Source: an uncultured Pelagibacteraceae bacterium
Lineage (GTDB): Bacteria > Pseudomonadota > Alphaproteobacteria > Pelagibacterales > Pelagibacteraceae
DNA length: 64,000 bases
Assembly (NCBI GenBank): GCA_902515485.1
Contig: CABXUR010000001.1
Span: forward strand, 1-64,000
Reading direction: 5' to 3'
Position numbers and translations under genes: made by a program. The notes beneath the pieces are model-generated. The model had not been told where the DNA came from, did no database searches, and was given only the letters and a program-made list of their open reading frames with translations. Position 1 is the first letter of the stretch. The number at the start of each line of letters is the position of its first letter. This document shows, piece after piece, positions 21,436 to 31,102 of this stretch.

Positions 21436-21486
21436 AATAATTAGTAAAATTAGTATTAGAAATTGCAGATTCTAGTTACGTTAAAT

Positions 21487-23169
21487 TTAATTGTAAATAG
21501 ACTCTATTTTAGGCATTAAGCGTAGAAGTTCTTTAGTGTAATCGTGTTGTGGTTTCAAAAAAAGGTCTTCTGTATCCGTAACTTCACATAATTTACCATC
21601 TTTTAAAACTCCTATTCTATCACACATTTGTCTTACAACTGGTAAGTCATGACTTATAAATAGAATTGTTAAATTTAATTGTTCTTGAAGATCTTTAAGC
21701 AAGTTTAAAATTTGAGCTTGGATACTTACATCTAAAGCAGATGTTGGTTCATCACATACTAAAAGTCTTGGTTGAGTTGCTAGAGCTCTTGCAATTGATA
21801 TTCTTTGTCTTTGTCCACCAGAAAATTCATGTGGATATCGATCAGCAGATTTTTGTGAAAGCTCAACAGACTCTAATAAATCAAAAATATAATTATTTAA
21901 ATCACCACTTGATATTGAAGGATTGTGAAGTTTAATTGGTTCTGAAATAATATCTTTAACTTTTAATCTTCCGTTTAAAGAAGAATAAGGGTCTTGAAAA
22001 ATCATTTGTATCTGTTTTCTAAATTTCATCATTTCTGATTTTTCTTTTATCTTTGTTATACAAATATTATCGAAAAATATATCTCCTGAAGACGGTTTGA
22101 ATAAATTTACTATCATTTTTGCAATTGTGGATTTTCCACTTCCACTTTCACCGACTAAACCAAATGACTCACCTTCTTTAATTTCAAATGAGATATTATC
22201 AACAGCCATTACTGAATTTTTTGAGCTTTCAGTAAAAAAATTGTCATCAAAACTTTTACTTAGATTATTCATTTGAACTAAATCCTGTTTTACAATTTTT
22301 TTTTTATTCCATCTGTTTAAAATTTTTATATTATTTTTCTGATTGTTTTTATTTTCTTTTTCAATAATTACAAATCTAGAAATCTTTTTATTGGTAGGTG
22401 GTACTGAACTTACTAAACTTTTAGTGTATGTCTCTTTTGGTTTAGTTAATATTTCTTTTGTTATACCGATTTCGACTAAATTACCACTTTTCATTACTGC
22501 TACTCTATCGGCTGTCTCTGCAATTACTCCCATATCATGAGTGATTAAAATTACAGCTAAATTTCTCTCTTTTGTAAGTTTTTTTATTAAATCAAGTATT
22601 TGTGATTGAATTGAAACATCTAAAGCAGTAGTTGGTTCATCAGCAATTAACAATTCAGGTTCACAACATAATGCTAGTGAAATTACAACTCTCTGTCTCA
22701 TACCTCCTGAGAACTGATGTGGATAGTTATTAAATCTTTTTTCTGCGTCTTTAATTCCAACTTCTTTTAAAAGACCAATTGATTTAATTTTTGCTTCTTC
22801 TTTTGTAAGATCCAAATGTGTTTGTATGGTCTCTATTAATTGTTCACCAATTGTAAGTATTGGGTTAAGAGAGGTTTGAGGATCTTGAAATATAAGCCCA
22901 ACTTTTTTACCTCTATATTTAATGATATTTGATGGATCTTTATGAATATCCAAATCACCTAACATTACTGAACCACTTGATACTTTACCAGGAGCATCTA
23001 TTAGATTAATAATTGCGTTTCCAACTGTGCTTTTTCCAGAGCCAGACTCGCCAACTAAACCTAATATTTCACCTTTGTTTACTTCAATATTTACTCCTTT
23101 GGCAGCATAAACTGTTTCTTTTCTCATGGGATAATCAACACTGAGATTTTTGATCTTTAAATAACTCAT
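21487..23169 (-). CDS. Tandem ATPase of a peptide/nickel-type ABC importer
   Basis: A fused two-ATPase subunit (560 residues) equivalent to DppD plus DppF. Each half has Walker A (GESGSGKST), the signature (SGGMRQRV in the first half, SGGQRQRIS in the second) and Walker B (LLIADEPTTALD and LLVCDEPTSALD). A Lys/Asn-rich linker at about 275-315 joins them. It would power the two permeases encoded just upstream. I chose the ATG at 23169 (MSYLKIKNLSV) because it overlaps the permease stop as ATGA; an ATG at 23205 would add 12 residues. Confidence 0.93.
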   Translation of the reverse strand: MSYLKIKNLSVDYPMRKETVYAAKGVNIEVNKGEILGLVGESGSGKSTVGNAIINLIDAPGKVSSGSVMLGDLDIHKDPSNIIKYRGKKVGLIFQDPQTSLNPILTIGEQLIETIQTHLDLTKEEAKIKSIGLLKEVGIKDAEKRFNNYPHQFSGGMRQRVVISLALCCEPELLIADEPTTALDVSIQSQILDLIKKLTKERNLAVILITHDMGVIAETADRVAVMKSGNLVEIGITKEILTKPKETYTKSLVSSVPPTNKKISRFVIIEKENKNNQKNNIKILNRWNKKKIVKQDLVQMNNLSKSFDDNFFTESSKNSVMAVDNISFEIKEGESFGLVGESGSGKSTIAKMIVNLFKPSSGDIFFDNICITKIKEKSEMMKFRKQIQMIFQDPYSSLNGRLKVKDIISEPIKLHNPSISSGDLNNYIFDLLESVELSQKSADRYPHEFSGGQRQRISIARALATQPRLLVCDEPTSALDVSIQAQILNLLKDLQEQLNLTILFISHDLPVVRQMCDRIGVLKDGKLCEVTDTEDLFLKPQHDYTKELLRLMPKIESIYN

Positions 23170-24101
23170 TTTTTTAACCTTGGGTTTAAAGTATCTCTCA
23201 TCCAATCTCCCAAGAGGTTAATTGAAAAGGCTAAAATTACTAAAAAGATTGCTGGAAAAAAAGTGATCCACCACTCACCAGAAAATAAGAAATCATTACC
23301 TAGTCTAATCAATGTTCCTAAAGATGGAGTAGTAGGAGGAACGCCAACGCCTAAAAAGCTTAAAGTTGACTCAGCTATGATTGCTAAAGCAAGACCAATA
23401 GTTCCTATGACTAATACTGGTCTTAAAATATTTGGCAAGATATGCTTGAACATAATAATTAAGTTTGAAACACCAATTATTGTTGAAGCAGAAACATAAT
23501 CTTTGTTTTTTTCAACTAAGGTTGCTGCTCTAGATACTCTTGCAAACTGAGGCCACTCTGAAATTCCTATTGCAAATATTAAAACATAAATTGCCATTTC
23601 ATCATGCATTTCTCTTGAAATTAATCCTCTTGCAATTCCATCAACTAGCAGTGCCATTAATATACTTGGTACAGTAAGTTGAACATCTGTTAATCTCATA
23701 ACAATCATTTCATATTTGCCACCAAAATAACCAGCCGTTAATCCTAATCCAACTCCAATTGTTAAACTAAAGATAATTGCAGAGAAACCAACAATCAATG
23801 AAATTCTAGAACCATAAAGAATTGTTGAAAGCATATCCCTACCTTGACCATCAGTTCCTAAAATAAATTTAGCAAGACCATCTTCTGTCCATGATGGTGG
23901 TGTAAAAGCTTCCATTAACGATAATGATGAAGGATCAAATGGATTGTATGGAGTGATCAATTCTACAAAAAAAGAACAAAAGAAAATTATAAATAAAATA
24001 ACTGATGACACAATTGCAGTTGGAGACGTCATAAAACTATGATAGATATCACTATCTTTAATTCTATCCCAAGTACTAATATTTCTATCCACTTGAAACA
24101 T
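23166..24101 (-). CDS. ABC importer permease, DppC/OppC type
   Basis: 311 residues with an N-terminal OppC-like region (one helix) and a six-helix BPD_transp_1 core. The EAA loop that contacts the ATPase is visible (EWPQFARVSRAATLVEKNKDYVSASTII is the region; key parts RAATLVEKNKDYV). It pairs with the DppB-type permease, overlapping its 3' end by 17 bases, and overlaps the ATPase gene by four. Substrate is not predictable beyond peptide-like or other small solutes. Confidence 0.92.
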   Translation of the reverse strand: MFQVDRNISTWDRIKDSDIYHSFMTSPTAIVSSVILFIIFFCSFFVELITPYNPFDPSSLSLMEAFTPPSWTEDGLAKFILGTDGQGRDMLSTILYGSRISLIVGFSAIIFSLTIGVGLGLTAGYFGGKYEMIVMRLTDVQLTVPSILMALLVDGIARGLISREMHDEMAIYVLIFAIGISEWPQFARVSRAATLVEKNKDYVSASTIIGVSNLIIMFKHILPNILRPVLVIGTIGLALAIIAESTLSFLGVGVPPTTPSLGTLIRLGNDFLFSGEWWITFFPAIFLVILAFSINLLGDWMRDTLNPRLKK

Positions 24102-25068
24102 CTCCTTTAACTCTAATTCTAGGGTCTATAAAATAATATAAAATATCTACGATAAAATTTATCATTACAAAAACAAAAGCAATGAAAACTAAATAAGCTG
24201 ACATAATTGGTATATCAACAAACTGAACAGCTTGAATAAACAAAAAACCCATGCCTGGCCACTGAAAGACTGTTTCAGTAATTATTGAAAATGCAATCAA
24301 TGTTCCAATGTTAATTCCAGCAATGGTAATAACTGGAATTAATCCATTTTTTAATGCATGTTTATATTTAATACTATTTTCACTAATTCCTCTTGCTCGT
24401 GCAAACTTAATATAATCTGTTTGTAAAATTTCCATCATTTCCGCTCTTACAAGTCTAATGATGTAAGTCATTTGAAAAAGACTTAATGTTACAGAGGGTA
24501 ATATAATTGCTTTTAATCCTGAGATTGTTAAAAACCCTGTTGTCCAAAATCCAAAGTCAACTACTTCTCCTCTGCCAAAAGATGGTAAAATTCCTAATAT
24601 AACTGCAAATAAATAAATAAACAGAATACCGATAACAAATGTAGGCAGCGAAACTCCGAGTAATGAGACTGCTAAAATAATATCACTTAAAAAACCTTTC
24701 CTATTTATTCCTGTATACACTCCTAATAATGTTCCAGTAATAAGAGCAATTAAAGCTGATATTACAACAAGCTCAATTGTTGCTGGTAAACGCTCAGTTA
24801 TTAATTCAGAAACAGGTCTTCTTAGTTGATAAGAAATTCCAAATTCTCCCTTAGAGGCATTAACAACAAATCTTGAAAATTGGACATGAATAGGATCCAT
24901 TAATCCTAATGTTTCTCTTAATTCAGCTCTTTCTTCATCTGAGGTTTCTTCTCCAACCATATTGTTGATTGGATCCCCTACAAAATTAAATAGAGAGAAT
25001 GATACAAAGGCAACAACTAACATTACCAAAGCAGACTGAAACAATCGTTTAAAGAAATATTTTATCAA
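24085..25068 (-). CDS. ABC importer permease, DppB/OppB type
   Basis: 327 residues with about six membrane helices and the DppB N-terminal signature (FFKRLFQSALVMLVVAF). The EAA-loop region is LVRAEMMEILQTDYIKFARA. The start codon appears to be TTG at 25068: the frame has a stop 15 bases upstream and no ATG in between, and the conserved N-terminus begins right there. It sits 66 bases downstream of the binding-protein gene, with a strong hairpin in the gap. Confidence 0.92.
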   Translation of the reverse strand: MIKYFFKRLFQSALVMLVVAFVSFSLFNFVGDPINNMVGEETSDEERAELRETLGLMDPIHVQFSRFVVNASKGEFGISYQLRRPVSELITERLPATIELVVISALIALITGTLLGVYTGINRKGFLSDIILAVSLLGVSLPTFVIGILFIYLFAVILGILPSFGRGEVVDFGFWTTGFLTISGLKAIILPSVTLSLFQMTYIIRLVRAEMMEILQTDYIKFARARGISENSIKYKHALKNGLIPVITIAGINIGTLIAFSIITETVFQWPGMGFLFIQAVQFVDIPIMSAYLVFIAFVFVMINFIVDILYYFIDPRIRVKGDVSSG

Positions 25069-25092
25069 TTTAAGAAGGTGTTATTATTTTAA

Positions 25093-25125
25093 TACTAGCC
25101 CTTCATAATTTATGAAGGGCTAGTA
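25093..25125 (-). terminator. Perfect hairpin between binding-protein and permease genes
   Basis: TACTAGCCCTTCATA (25093-25107) and its exact reverse complement (25111-25125) form a 15-base-pair stem with a three-base loop. It lies ten bases past the stop of the binding-protein gene on its strand. No clean run of T follows, so it is more likely a partial terminator or mRNA 3'-end stabiliser than a full stop. That arrangement makes the binding protein more abundant than the permeases. Confidence 0.65.
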
Positions 25126-25134
25126 AAATATTAT

Positions 25135-26697
25135 TTAGTTAAAGCTAGCAGCCTTAAATAACGGTTCGTTATTTGGTCTGATAGGTACGTTAACATTACT
25201 TTTTGCAGCCCATGATATTACCTGGTGATGTAATGGAAGATAAGAAATATCATCTTTCACAATTTTCCAAGCATTTGCTATTGCAGCATTCCTTTTATCT
25301 AAATCAACTTCACCTTCCATAACTCTTATAGCAGCGTCTACTTCAGAGTTACTAAAATTAACTTTGTTCCAGCTAGCACCAGATTCATATAAATAATGGA
25401 AAACATAGTGACTATCTAGAGTAGGAACACCCCAACCAAGCATATAGAAATCACCTTGATTATCTTTTAGCTCTTTAAAGTGTTTGCTTTTTGTTTGTGC
25501 AAATAGATTTACGTTAACACCGATTTTACCCAGCATACCAACAACAGCTGTACAAATCGCTTCATCGTTTACATATCTGTCATTTGGACATCTTAATTCA
25601 ACATCAAATCCATTAGGATAACCTACATCAGCTAATAATTGTTTTGCTGCATTAACATCGTAAGGTAATCTTTTATCAAGATCTTTAGTGTAACCATTTA
25701 CACCAGGAAAAGTAATAATTCCCGCTGGTTCACTTAAACCTCTCATAACTTTTTTCTTGATCGCTTCAATATCAATTGCTTGATAAAGAGCTTGTCTTAC
25801 CTCTTTTTTCTTAAACGGATTGTCACCTGTATTTCCAGTTCTTAACTGATCAGCAGCTTGATCCATTCCTAAGAAAATTGTACGCATTTGAGCTGTACTT
25901 TCAACTTTGTGTGAAGAAGAAGATCCAATTCGAGCTAAATCCTGAACTGGAGCATCTGTTACTAAATCAATTTCACCAGATAATAATGCTGCAACCCTAG
26001 TTGCTGCATTTTTAATAGGTAACAATTGAATTTGAGTTACTTTTTTATCTTTCATCTCACCCCACCAGTGTTTATTTCTTTTAAACACAGTTTTAGTATT
26101 AGGTTCTCTTAAAGTAATTTTAAAAGGTCCTGTTCCAAGAGCATTCGTTGCTGAAAACGTTTCTTGTCCAGCATCCCAATTTTGTGGAGACATTGCAAAA
26201 TTCTTTTCAGACCATGCTTTCGACATTATAAAAATGTTAGATAATTGGTTTAAAAGAATTGGATTTGGCTTACTTGTAGTAATTTTAACTGAATAATCGC
26301 CAACAGCTTCAACTCCTGAAATCGTGCTTATATATTCTTTAAAATCAGATGTTCTTTGTTTTGCCCTTAAAACACTAAATACAACATCAGCTGATGTCAT
26401 TTTAGAACCATCAGAAAACTTAACATCCTCTCTTAATGTAAAGATCCAAGTATTTGGATCGGTCGCTTTCCAACTTGTTGCTAACGCAGGACCAATTTTC
26501 ATATCTACAGCTCTTTCAACTAAAGCTTCGTATACTTGTCTAGATACTTGAGTTGTCGGACCTTCATTTTGTGCGTGTGGATCTAGTGTAAGACTGTCTC
26601 CTTGCATTGACCATTTAATGGTTTTGGCCATTGCTGAAGAAAATCCAAATACTAGAACTATAGATAATAAAACTCTTATTAAACTTTTAATGTTCAT
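25135..26697 (-). CDS. Periplasmic solute-binding protein of a peptide/nickel-type ABC importer (SBP_bac_5)
   Basis: 520 residues. A signal peptide (about 1-24, cleaved after SAMA) without a lipobox cysteine indicates a free periplasmic protein. The mature part has the family hallmarks: DSLTLDPHAQNEG near the start, EDVKFSDGSKMTSADVVFS, and the DppA-like middle (LLADVGYPNGFDVELRCP). It binds the substrate and feeds the permease pair encoded next. A strong purine-rich ribosome site precedes it, in keeping with high expression. The ligand (peptide, opine, sugar or other) cannot be told from sequence. Confidence 0.94.
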   Translation of the reverse strand: MNIKSLIRVLLSIVLVFGFSSAMAKTIKWSMQGDSLTLDPHAQNEGPTTQVSRQVYEALVERAVDMKIGPALATSWKATDPNTWIFTLREDVKFSDGSKMTSADVVFSVLRAKQRTSDFKEYISTISGVEAVGDYSVKITTSKPNPILLNQLSNIFIMSKAWSEKNFAMSPQNWDAGQETFSATNALGTGPFKITLREPNTKTVFKRNKHWWGEMKDKKVTQIQLLPIKNAATRVAALLSGEIDLVTDAPVQDLARIGSSSSHKVESTAQMRTIFLGMDQAADQLRTGNTGDNPFKKKEVRQALYQAIDIEAIKKKVMRGLSEPAGIITFPGVNGYTKDLDKRLPYDVNAAKQLLADVGYPNGFDVELRCPNDRYVNDEAICTAVVGMLGKIGVNVNLFAQTKSKHFKELKDNQGDFYMLGWGVPTLDSHYVFHYLYESGASWNKVNFSNSEVDAAIRVMEGEVDLDKRNAAIANAWKIVKDDISYLPLHHQVISWAAKSNVNVPIRPNNEPLFKAASFN

Positions 26698-26700
26698 TAT

Positions 26701-26707
26701 TCCCCTC
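26701..26707 (-). promoter_or_regulatory. Strong ribosome binding site of the solute-binding protein gene
   Basis: On the minus strand GAGGGGA lies three bases before the ATG at 26697. Most genes here have weak or no Shine-Dalgarno sequence, so this one stands out and fits an abundant transport protein. Confidence 0.6.
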
Positions 26708-26779
26708 TTTTTTTAAATTTATTTAAAAAAGTATAAGTGAAATAACTTAAATTTTATAGATAATATTTTATTAATTAAG

Positions 26780-27820
<1,041 letters not shown>

Positions 27821-28369
27821 TTAATTGAATATTTGAGCACCTCTTGTCATGGCCACAGCCCCAGTTCTAGAAGTACTTACAAGTCCTAAAGGCTTTAATT
27901 TTTTGTTCATAATATCTATCTCTCTTCTAAGTGCAGTAATCTGAATAACTGCTGATGATTTTGTTTCATCTAGTATTACGGGATTAAATTTTTTACAAGT
28001 ATTTAAACATTTCTCAATTTTGCTTTTTTTACCAACAACTTTAAATAACGCCATTTCCTTAAATATTACATTCTTATCTTCTCTTTTAAACTCAGCAACC
28101 TTATGAACTGGAACTAATTTAGTTAATTGTAGTCTAATTTGCTCAATTACTTGTGGAGTTCCAGTGGTTACAATTGTTATTCTTGAAATATTTTTTATCG
28201 CATCAACCTCAGCCACTGCTAAAGATTCTATATTGTAACCTCTTCCTGAAAATAGACCAACAACTCTTGCTAAAACACCAGCTTCATTATCTACCCAAAC
28301 AACAAAGATATATGTATCTGATTTTTGTTTTTTTGTAGGGACACTATAAGCTGATTTTGATTTTGGCAT
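27821..28369 (-). CDS. ilvH: Acetolactate synthase small (regulatory) subunit
   Basis: 182 residues. An N-terminal ACT domain (VDNEAGVLARVVGLFSGRGY, NIESLAVAEVD) binds valine for feedback inhibition; the C-terminal domain (ALFKVVGKKSKIEKC...) completes the ALS regulatory fold. It activates and regulates the catalytic subunit encoded four bases upstream. Confidence 0.95.
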   Translation of the reverse strand: MPKSKSAYSVPTKKQKSDTYIFVVWVDNEAGVLARVVGLFSGRGYNIESLAVAEVDAIKNISRITIVTTGTPQVIEQIRLQLTKLVPVHKVAEFKREDKNVIFKEMALFKVVGKKSKIEKCLNTCKKFNPVILDETKSSAVIQITALRREIDIMNKKLKPLGLVSTSRTGAVAMTRGAQIFN

Positions 28370-28373
28370 TAAA

Positions 28374-30140
28374 TTAAACTAAGGCTTTGCCTTTTCCTTT
28401 GATTTTATTCTCTTCTTGATCATTTGGACCTAAGATCATTTGATTATGTGGTTTACCTGATGGGATCATTGGGAAACAATTCTCATTTGGATCAACATGA
28501 CAATCAAAAATTACTGGACCATCATAATCAATCATTTCCTGAATTTTTTCATCTAGATCTAAAGGATTAACTGCTTTAATACCTTTACATCCATAAGCTT
28601 CTGCCATTTTCATAAAATCAGGCAAAGCCTCTGAATAACTCTCTGAATAATTTTTTTCGTGTAAAAGCTCCTGCCACTGCCTTACCATTCCCATATACTG
28701 ATTATTAAGAATAAAAATCTTTATGGGTAAATTATACTGAATAGCAGTAGACATTTCTTGCATAGTCATCAAAACTGATGCCTCTCCAGCAATATCTACT
28801 ACTAATTTTTCTGGATGAGCGATTTGAACACCAACAGCAGCTGGCAATCCGTACCCCATTGTGCCCAACCCTCCAGATGTCATCCATCTATTTGGTTTAT
28901 TAAACTTATAGTGTTGAGCAGCCCACATTTGGTGTTGGCCAACTTCTGTCGTCACATAAGTATCTTTATTTTTAGTTAATTCATAAAGTCTTTGAACAGC
29001 ATGCTGTGGTTTAATAGTCTCATCGCTATTAATAAAATTCAGCGAGTCTTTTTTTCTCCATTTTTCAATCTGTTCCCACCACTTTGCAATATTTGATTTA
29101 TTTGATTTACCATTACCATTTTTACTTTTAACTATTGTTTTATTTATTCTATTTAAAACACTTGAAACATCTCCAACAATAGCAAGATCAACTTTAATAA
29201 TTTTATTAATAGATGAAGGGTCTATATCAATATGAACTTTTTTAGATTTCGGTGAAAACTCATCAATTTTACCTGTGATACGATCATCAAATCTTGCTCC
29301 AATATTTATTAATAAATCACAATCATGCATAGCATTATTTGCTTCATAAGTACCATGCATTCCAAGCATTCCTAAAAATTGATTATCATCACCAGGAAAA
29401 GCTCCAAGTCCTTGCAGAGTAGAAGTTATTGGAAACCCAGTTAAACTGGCTAATTCTCTAAGGGCTTCACTTGCCTTTGGACCAGAGTTAATAACTCCTC
29501 CACCAGAATATATGACTGGCTTCCTAGCTTTATTAATTAATTTGATTAATTCATCAATATCATTTTTAGAAAATTTATTTTGGAGTTTACCATTTAATTT
29601 TTTTTCTATTTTTAGATTTTTATATTTTGCTTTTGCAAACTGAATATCTTTTGGAATATCTACTAATACTGGTCCTGGTCTTCCAGTAGTAGCAACTCTA
29701 AATGCTTCATGCATAACATTAGATAGATCGTTAATATCTTTAATCAACCAGTTATGCTTAGTACATGGTCTTGTGATACCAGTAGTATCACATTCTTGAA
29801 ACGCATCAGTTCCTATTAAATGAGTTGGTACTTGACCCGAAATACAAACAAGAGGAACTGAATCCATATATGCATCAGTTAATGCAGTCACTACATTTGT
29901 TGCACCAGGGCCTGATGTTACTAGAACAACGCCTGGTTTACCTGATGATCTTGCATAACCCTCAGCTGCATGGCCAGCACCCTGCTCATGTCTAACTAAA
30001 ATATGTTTGATTGAAGGGTGATTTTTTAGCTCATCATAAATTGGCAAAACTGCACCGCCAGGATATCCAAAAATATGTTCTACCTTTTGATCTTCAAGGC
30101 ACTTAAAAACAATTTCTGCTCCCGTGTATAATTTTGGCAT
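28374..30140 (-). CDS. ilvI: Acetolactate synthase large (catalytic) subunit
   Basis: 588-residue thiamine-diphosphate enzyme making acetolactate or acetohydroxybutyrate. The N-terminal domain has the catalytic Glu region (HIFGYPGGAVLPIYDEL and VRHEQGAGHAAEGYARSSG). The central FAD-type domain contains FDDRITGK. The C-terminal ThDP domain has GGLGTMGYGLPAAVGVQ and then VVDIAGEASVLMTMQE, ending in ILNNQYMG. In that stretch the metal-binding aspartate expected in a GDG/GDA motif is Glu453 (codon 28782-28784). The substitution is conservative and the rest is intact, so the enzyme is probably active. Confidence 0.95.
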   Translation of the reverse strand: MPKLYTGAEIVFKCLEDQKVEHIFGYPGGAVLPIYDELKNHPSIKHILVRHEQGAGHAAEGYARSSGKPGVVLVTSGPGATNVVTALTDAYMDSVPLVCISGQVPTHLIGTDAFQECDTTGITRPCTKHNWLIKDINDLSNVMHEAFRVATTGRPGPVLVDIPKDIQFAKAKYKNLKIEKKLNGKLQNKFSKNDIDELIKLINKARKPVIYSGGGVINSGPKASEALRELASLTGFPITSTLQGLGAFPGDDNQFLGMLGMHGTYEANNAMHDCDLLINIGARFDDRITGKIDEFSPKSKKVHIDIDPSSINKIIKVDLAIVGDVSSVLNRINKTIVKSKNGNGKSNKSNIAKWWEQIEKWRKKDSLNFINSDETIKPQHAVQRLYELTKNKDTYVTTEVGQHQMWAAQHYKFNKPNRWMTSGGLGTMGYGLPAAVGVQIAHPEKLVVDIAGEASVLMTMQEMSTAIQYNLPIKIFILNNQYMGMVRQWQELLHEKNYSESYSEALPDFMKMAEAYGCKGIKAVNPLDLDEKIQEMIDYDGPVIFDCHVDPNENCFPMIPSGKPHNQMILGPNDQEENKIKGKGKALV

Positions 30141-30145
30141 TATGC

Positions 30146-30175
30146 AATCTAGCTGAAGTTGTACTGATTGGTCAA
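30146..30175 (-). promoter_or_regulatory. Candidate promoter before ilvI
   Basis: On the minus strand TTGACC (30175-30170) and TAGATT (30151-30146) are 18 bases apart. The predicted start would fall at or next to the ilvI ATG (30140), implying a leaderless or near-leaderless message. Only the -35 box is strong. Confidence 0.25.
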
Positions 30176-30188
30176 GTTTTAGAATGAA

Positions 30189-31100
30189 TTATTTAATTTT
30201 TTTTAAAAACTTATTAACGTCTTGTGGCATTAATTTTAACCAACTCTGCATGTTTCCTCTAGCCCAGGTACTTTGCCTTTTAGCGTATTGTCTAGTCTTT
30301 ATTGATATTTTTTCACTTATTTCACTTAATTTTTTTTTGTTTCTTAAAAATTCTTTTATTTCACTTATGCCTATGGCTTTATTAACGCTCTTATCTTTTT
30401 TAACATTTAGTTTAATAAACCTTTTTACTTCAGAAATTGCGCTACTTTTAAGCATTTCATCCGTTCTATTAGCAATCCTCATAATTAAATCTTTTCGAGG
30501 ATAATCAATGTATATTTTGTAAAATTCTTCATCTTTGAAACTAGATTTAGTGCCTTCAAACCATTCATGAAGAGATTTTTTTGTAAACAACTTTACTTCA
30601 TATGCTCTTATTGATCTTTGAACATCAGTTGGATTAATATTTTTTTTATAACTTGAGTCTAATTTTAGAAGTTTCTGGTAAAATTTTTTTTGTCCTAAGT
30701 CTTTATGTAATTTTCTTATTTTATTTCTAAATCGAATTGGAATATTTGGTATTTTCACCAAACCATCGGTTAATGATTTAAAATATAATCCTGTACCTCC
30801 AACTAGAATAGGTATTTTTTTTCTTTTTCTTATATCTATTATTTTCTTAATTGAAAGTTTTAACCAGTCACCTGTTGAAAAATTTTTTTTAACATCATGA
30901 AAACCATAAAGATGATGTTTTATCTTTTGAAAATTTTTTGGATCTGGTCGTGCAGATAAAACCTTTAGTTGTTTATAAACTTGCATACTGTCTGCATTTA
31001 TAATTTCTCCTTTTATTTTTTTGGCAAGTTTAATTGCAAAATGAGACTTTCCTGAAGCTGTCGGTCCAGAAATTAAAACAATCTTGGATTTAAAATCCAT
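30189..31100 (-). CDS. miaA: tRNA dimethylallyltransferase
   Basis: Transfers a dimethylallyl group to A37 of tRNAs reading UNN codons. 303 residues. P-loop GPTASGKSHFAIKLAKK, then NADSMQVYKQLKVLSARP (catalytic Asp), VGGTGLYFKSLTDGL, and the C-terminal RQYAKRQSTWARG motif that contacts tRNA. It follows the Deg-type protease gene after two bases, in an hflK-hflC-linked cluster. Confidence 0.96.
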   Translation of the reverse strand: MDFKSKIVLISGPTASGKSHFAIKLAKKIKGEIINADSMQVYKQLKVLSARPDPKNFQKIKHHLYGFHDVKKNFSTGDWLKLSIKKIIDIRKRKKIPILVGGTGLYFKSLTDGLVKIPNIPIRFRNKIRKLHKDLGQKKFYQKLLKLDSSYKKNINPTDVQRSIRAYEVKLFTKKSLHEWFEGTKSSFKDEEFYKIYIDYPRKDLIMRIANRTDEMLKSSAISEVKRFIKLNVKKDKSVNKAIGISEIKEFLRNKKKLSEISEKISIKTRQYAKRQSTWARGNMQSWLKLMPQDVNKFLKKIK

Positions 31101-31102
31101 TA

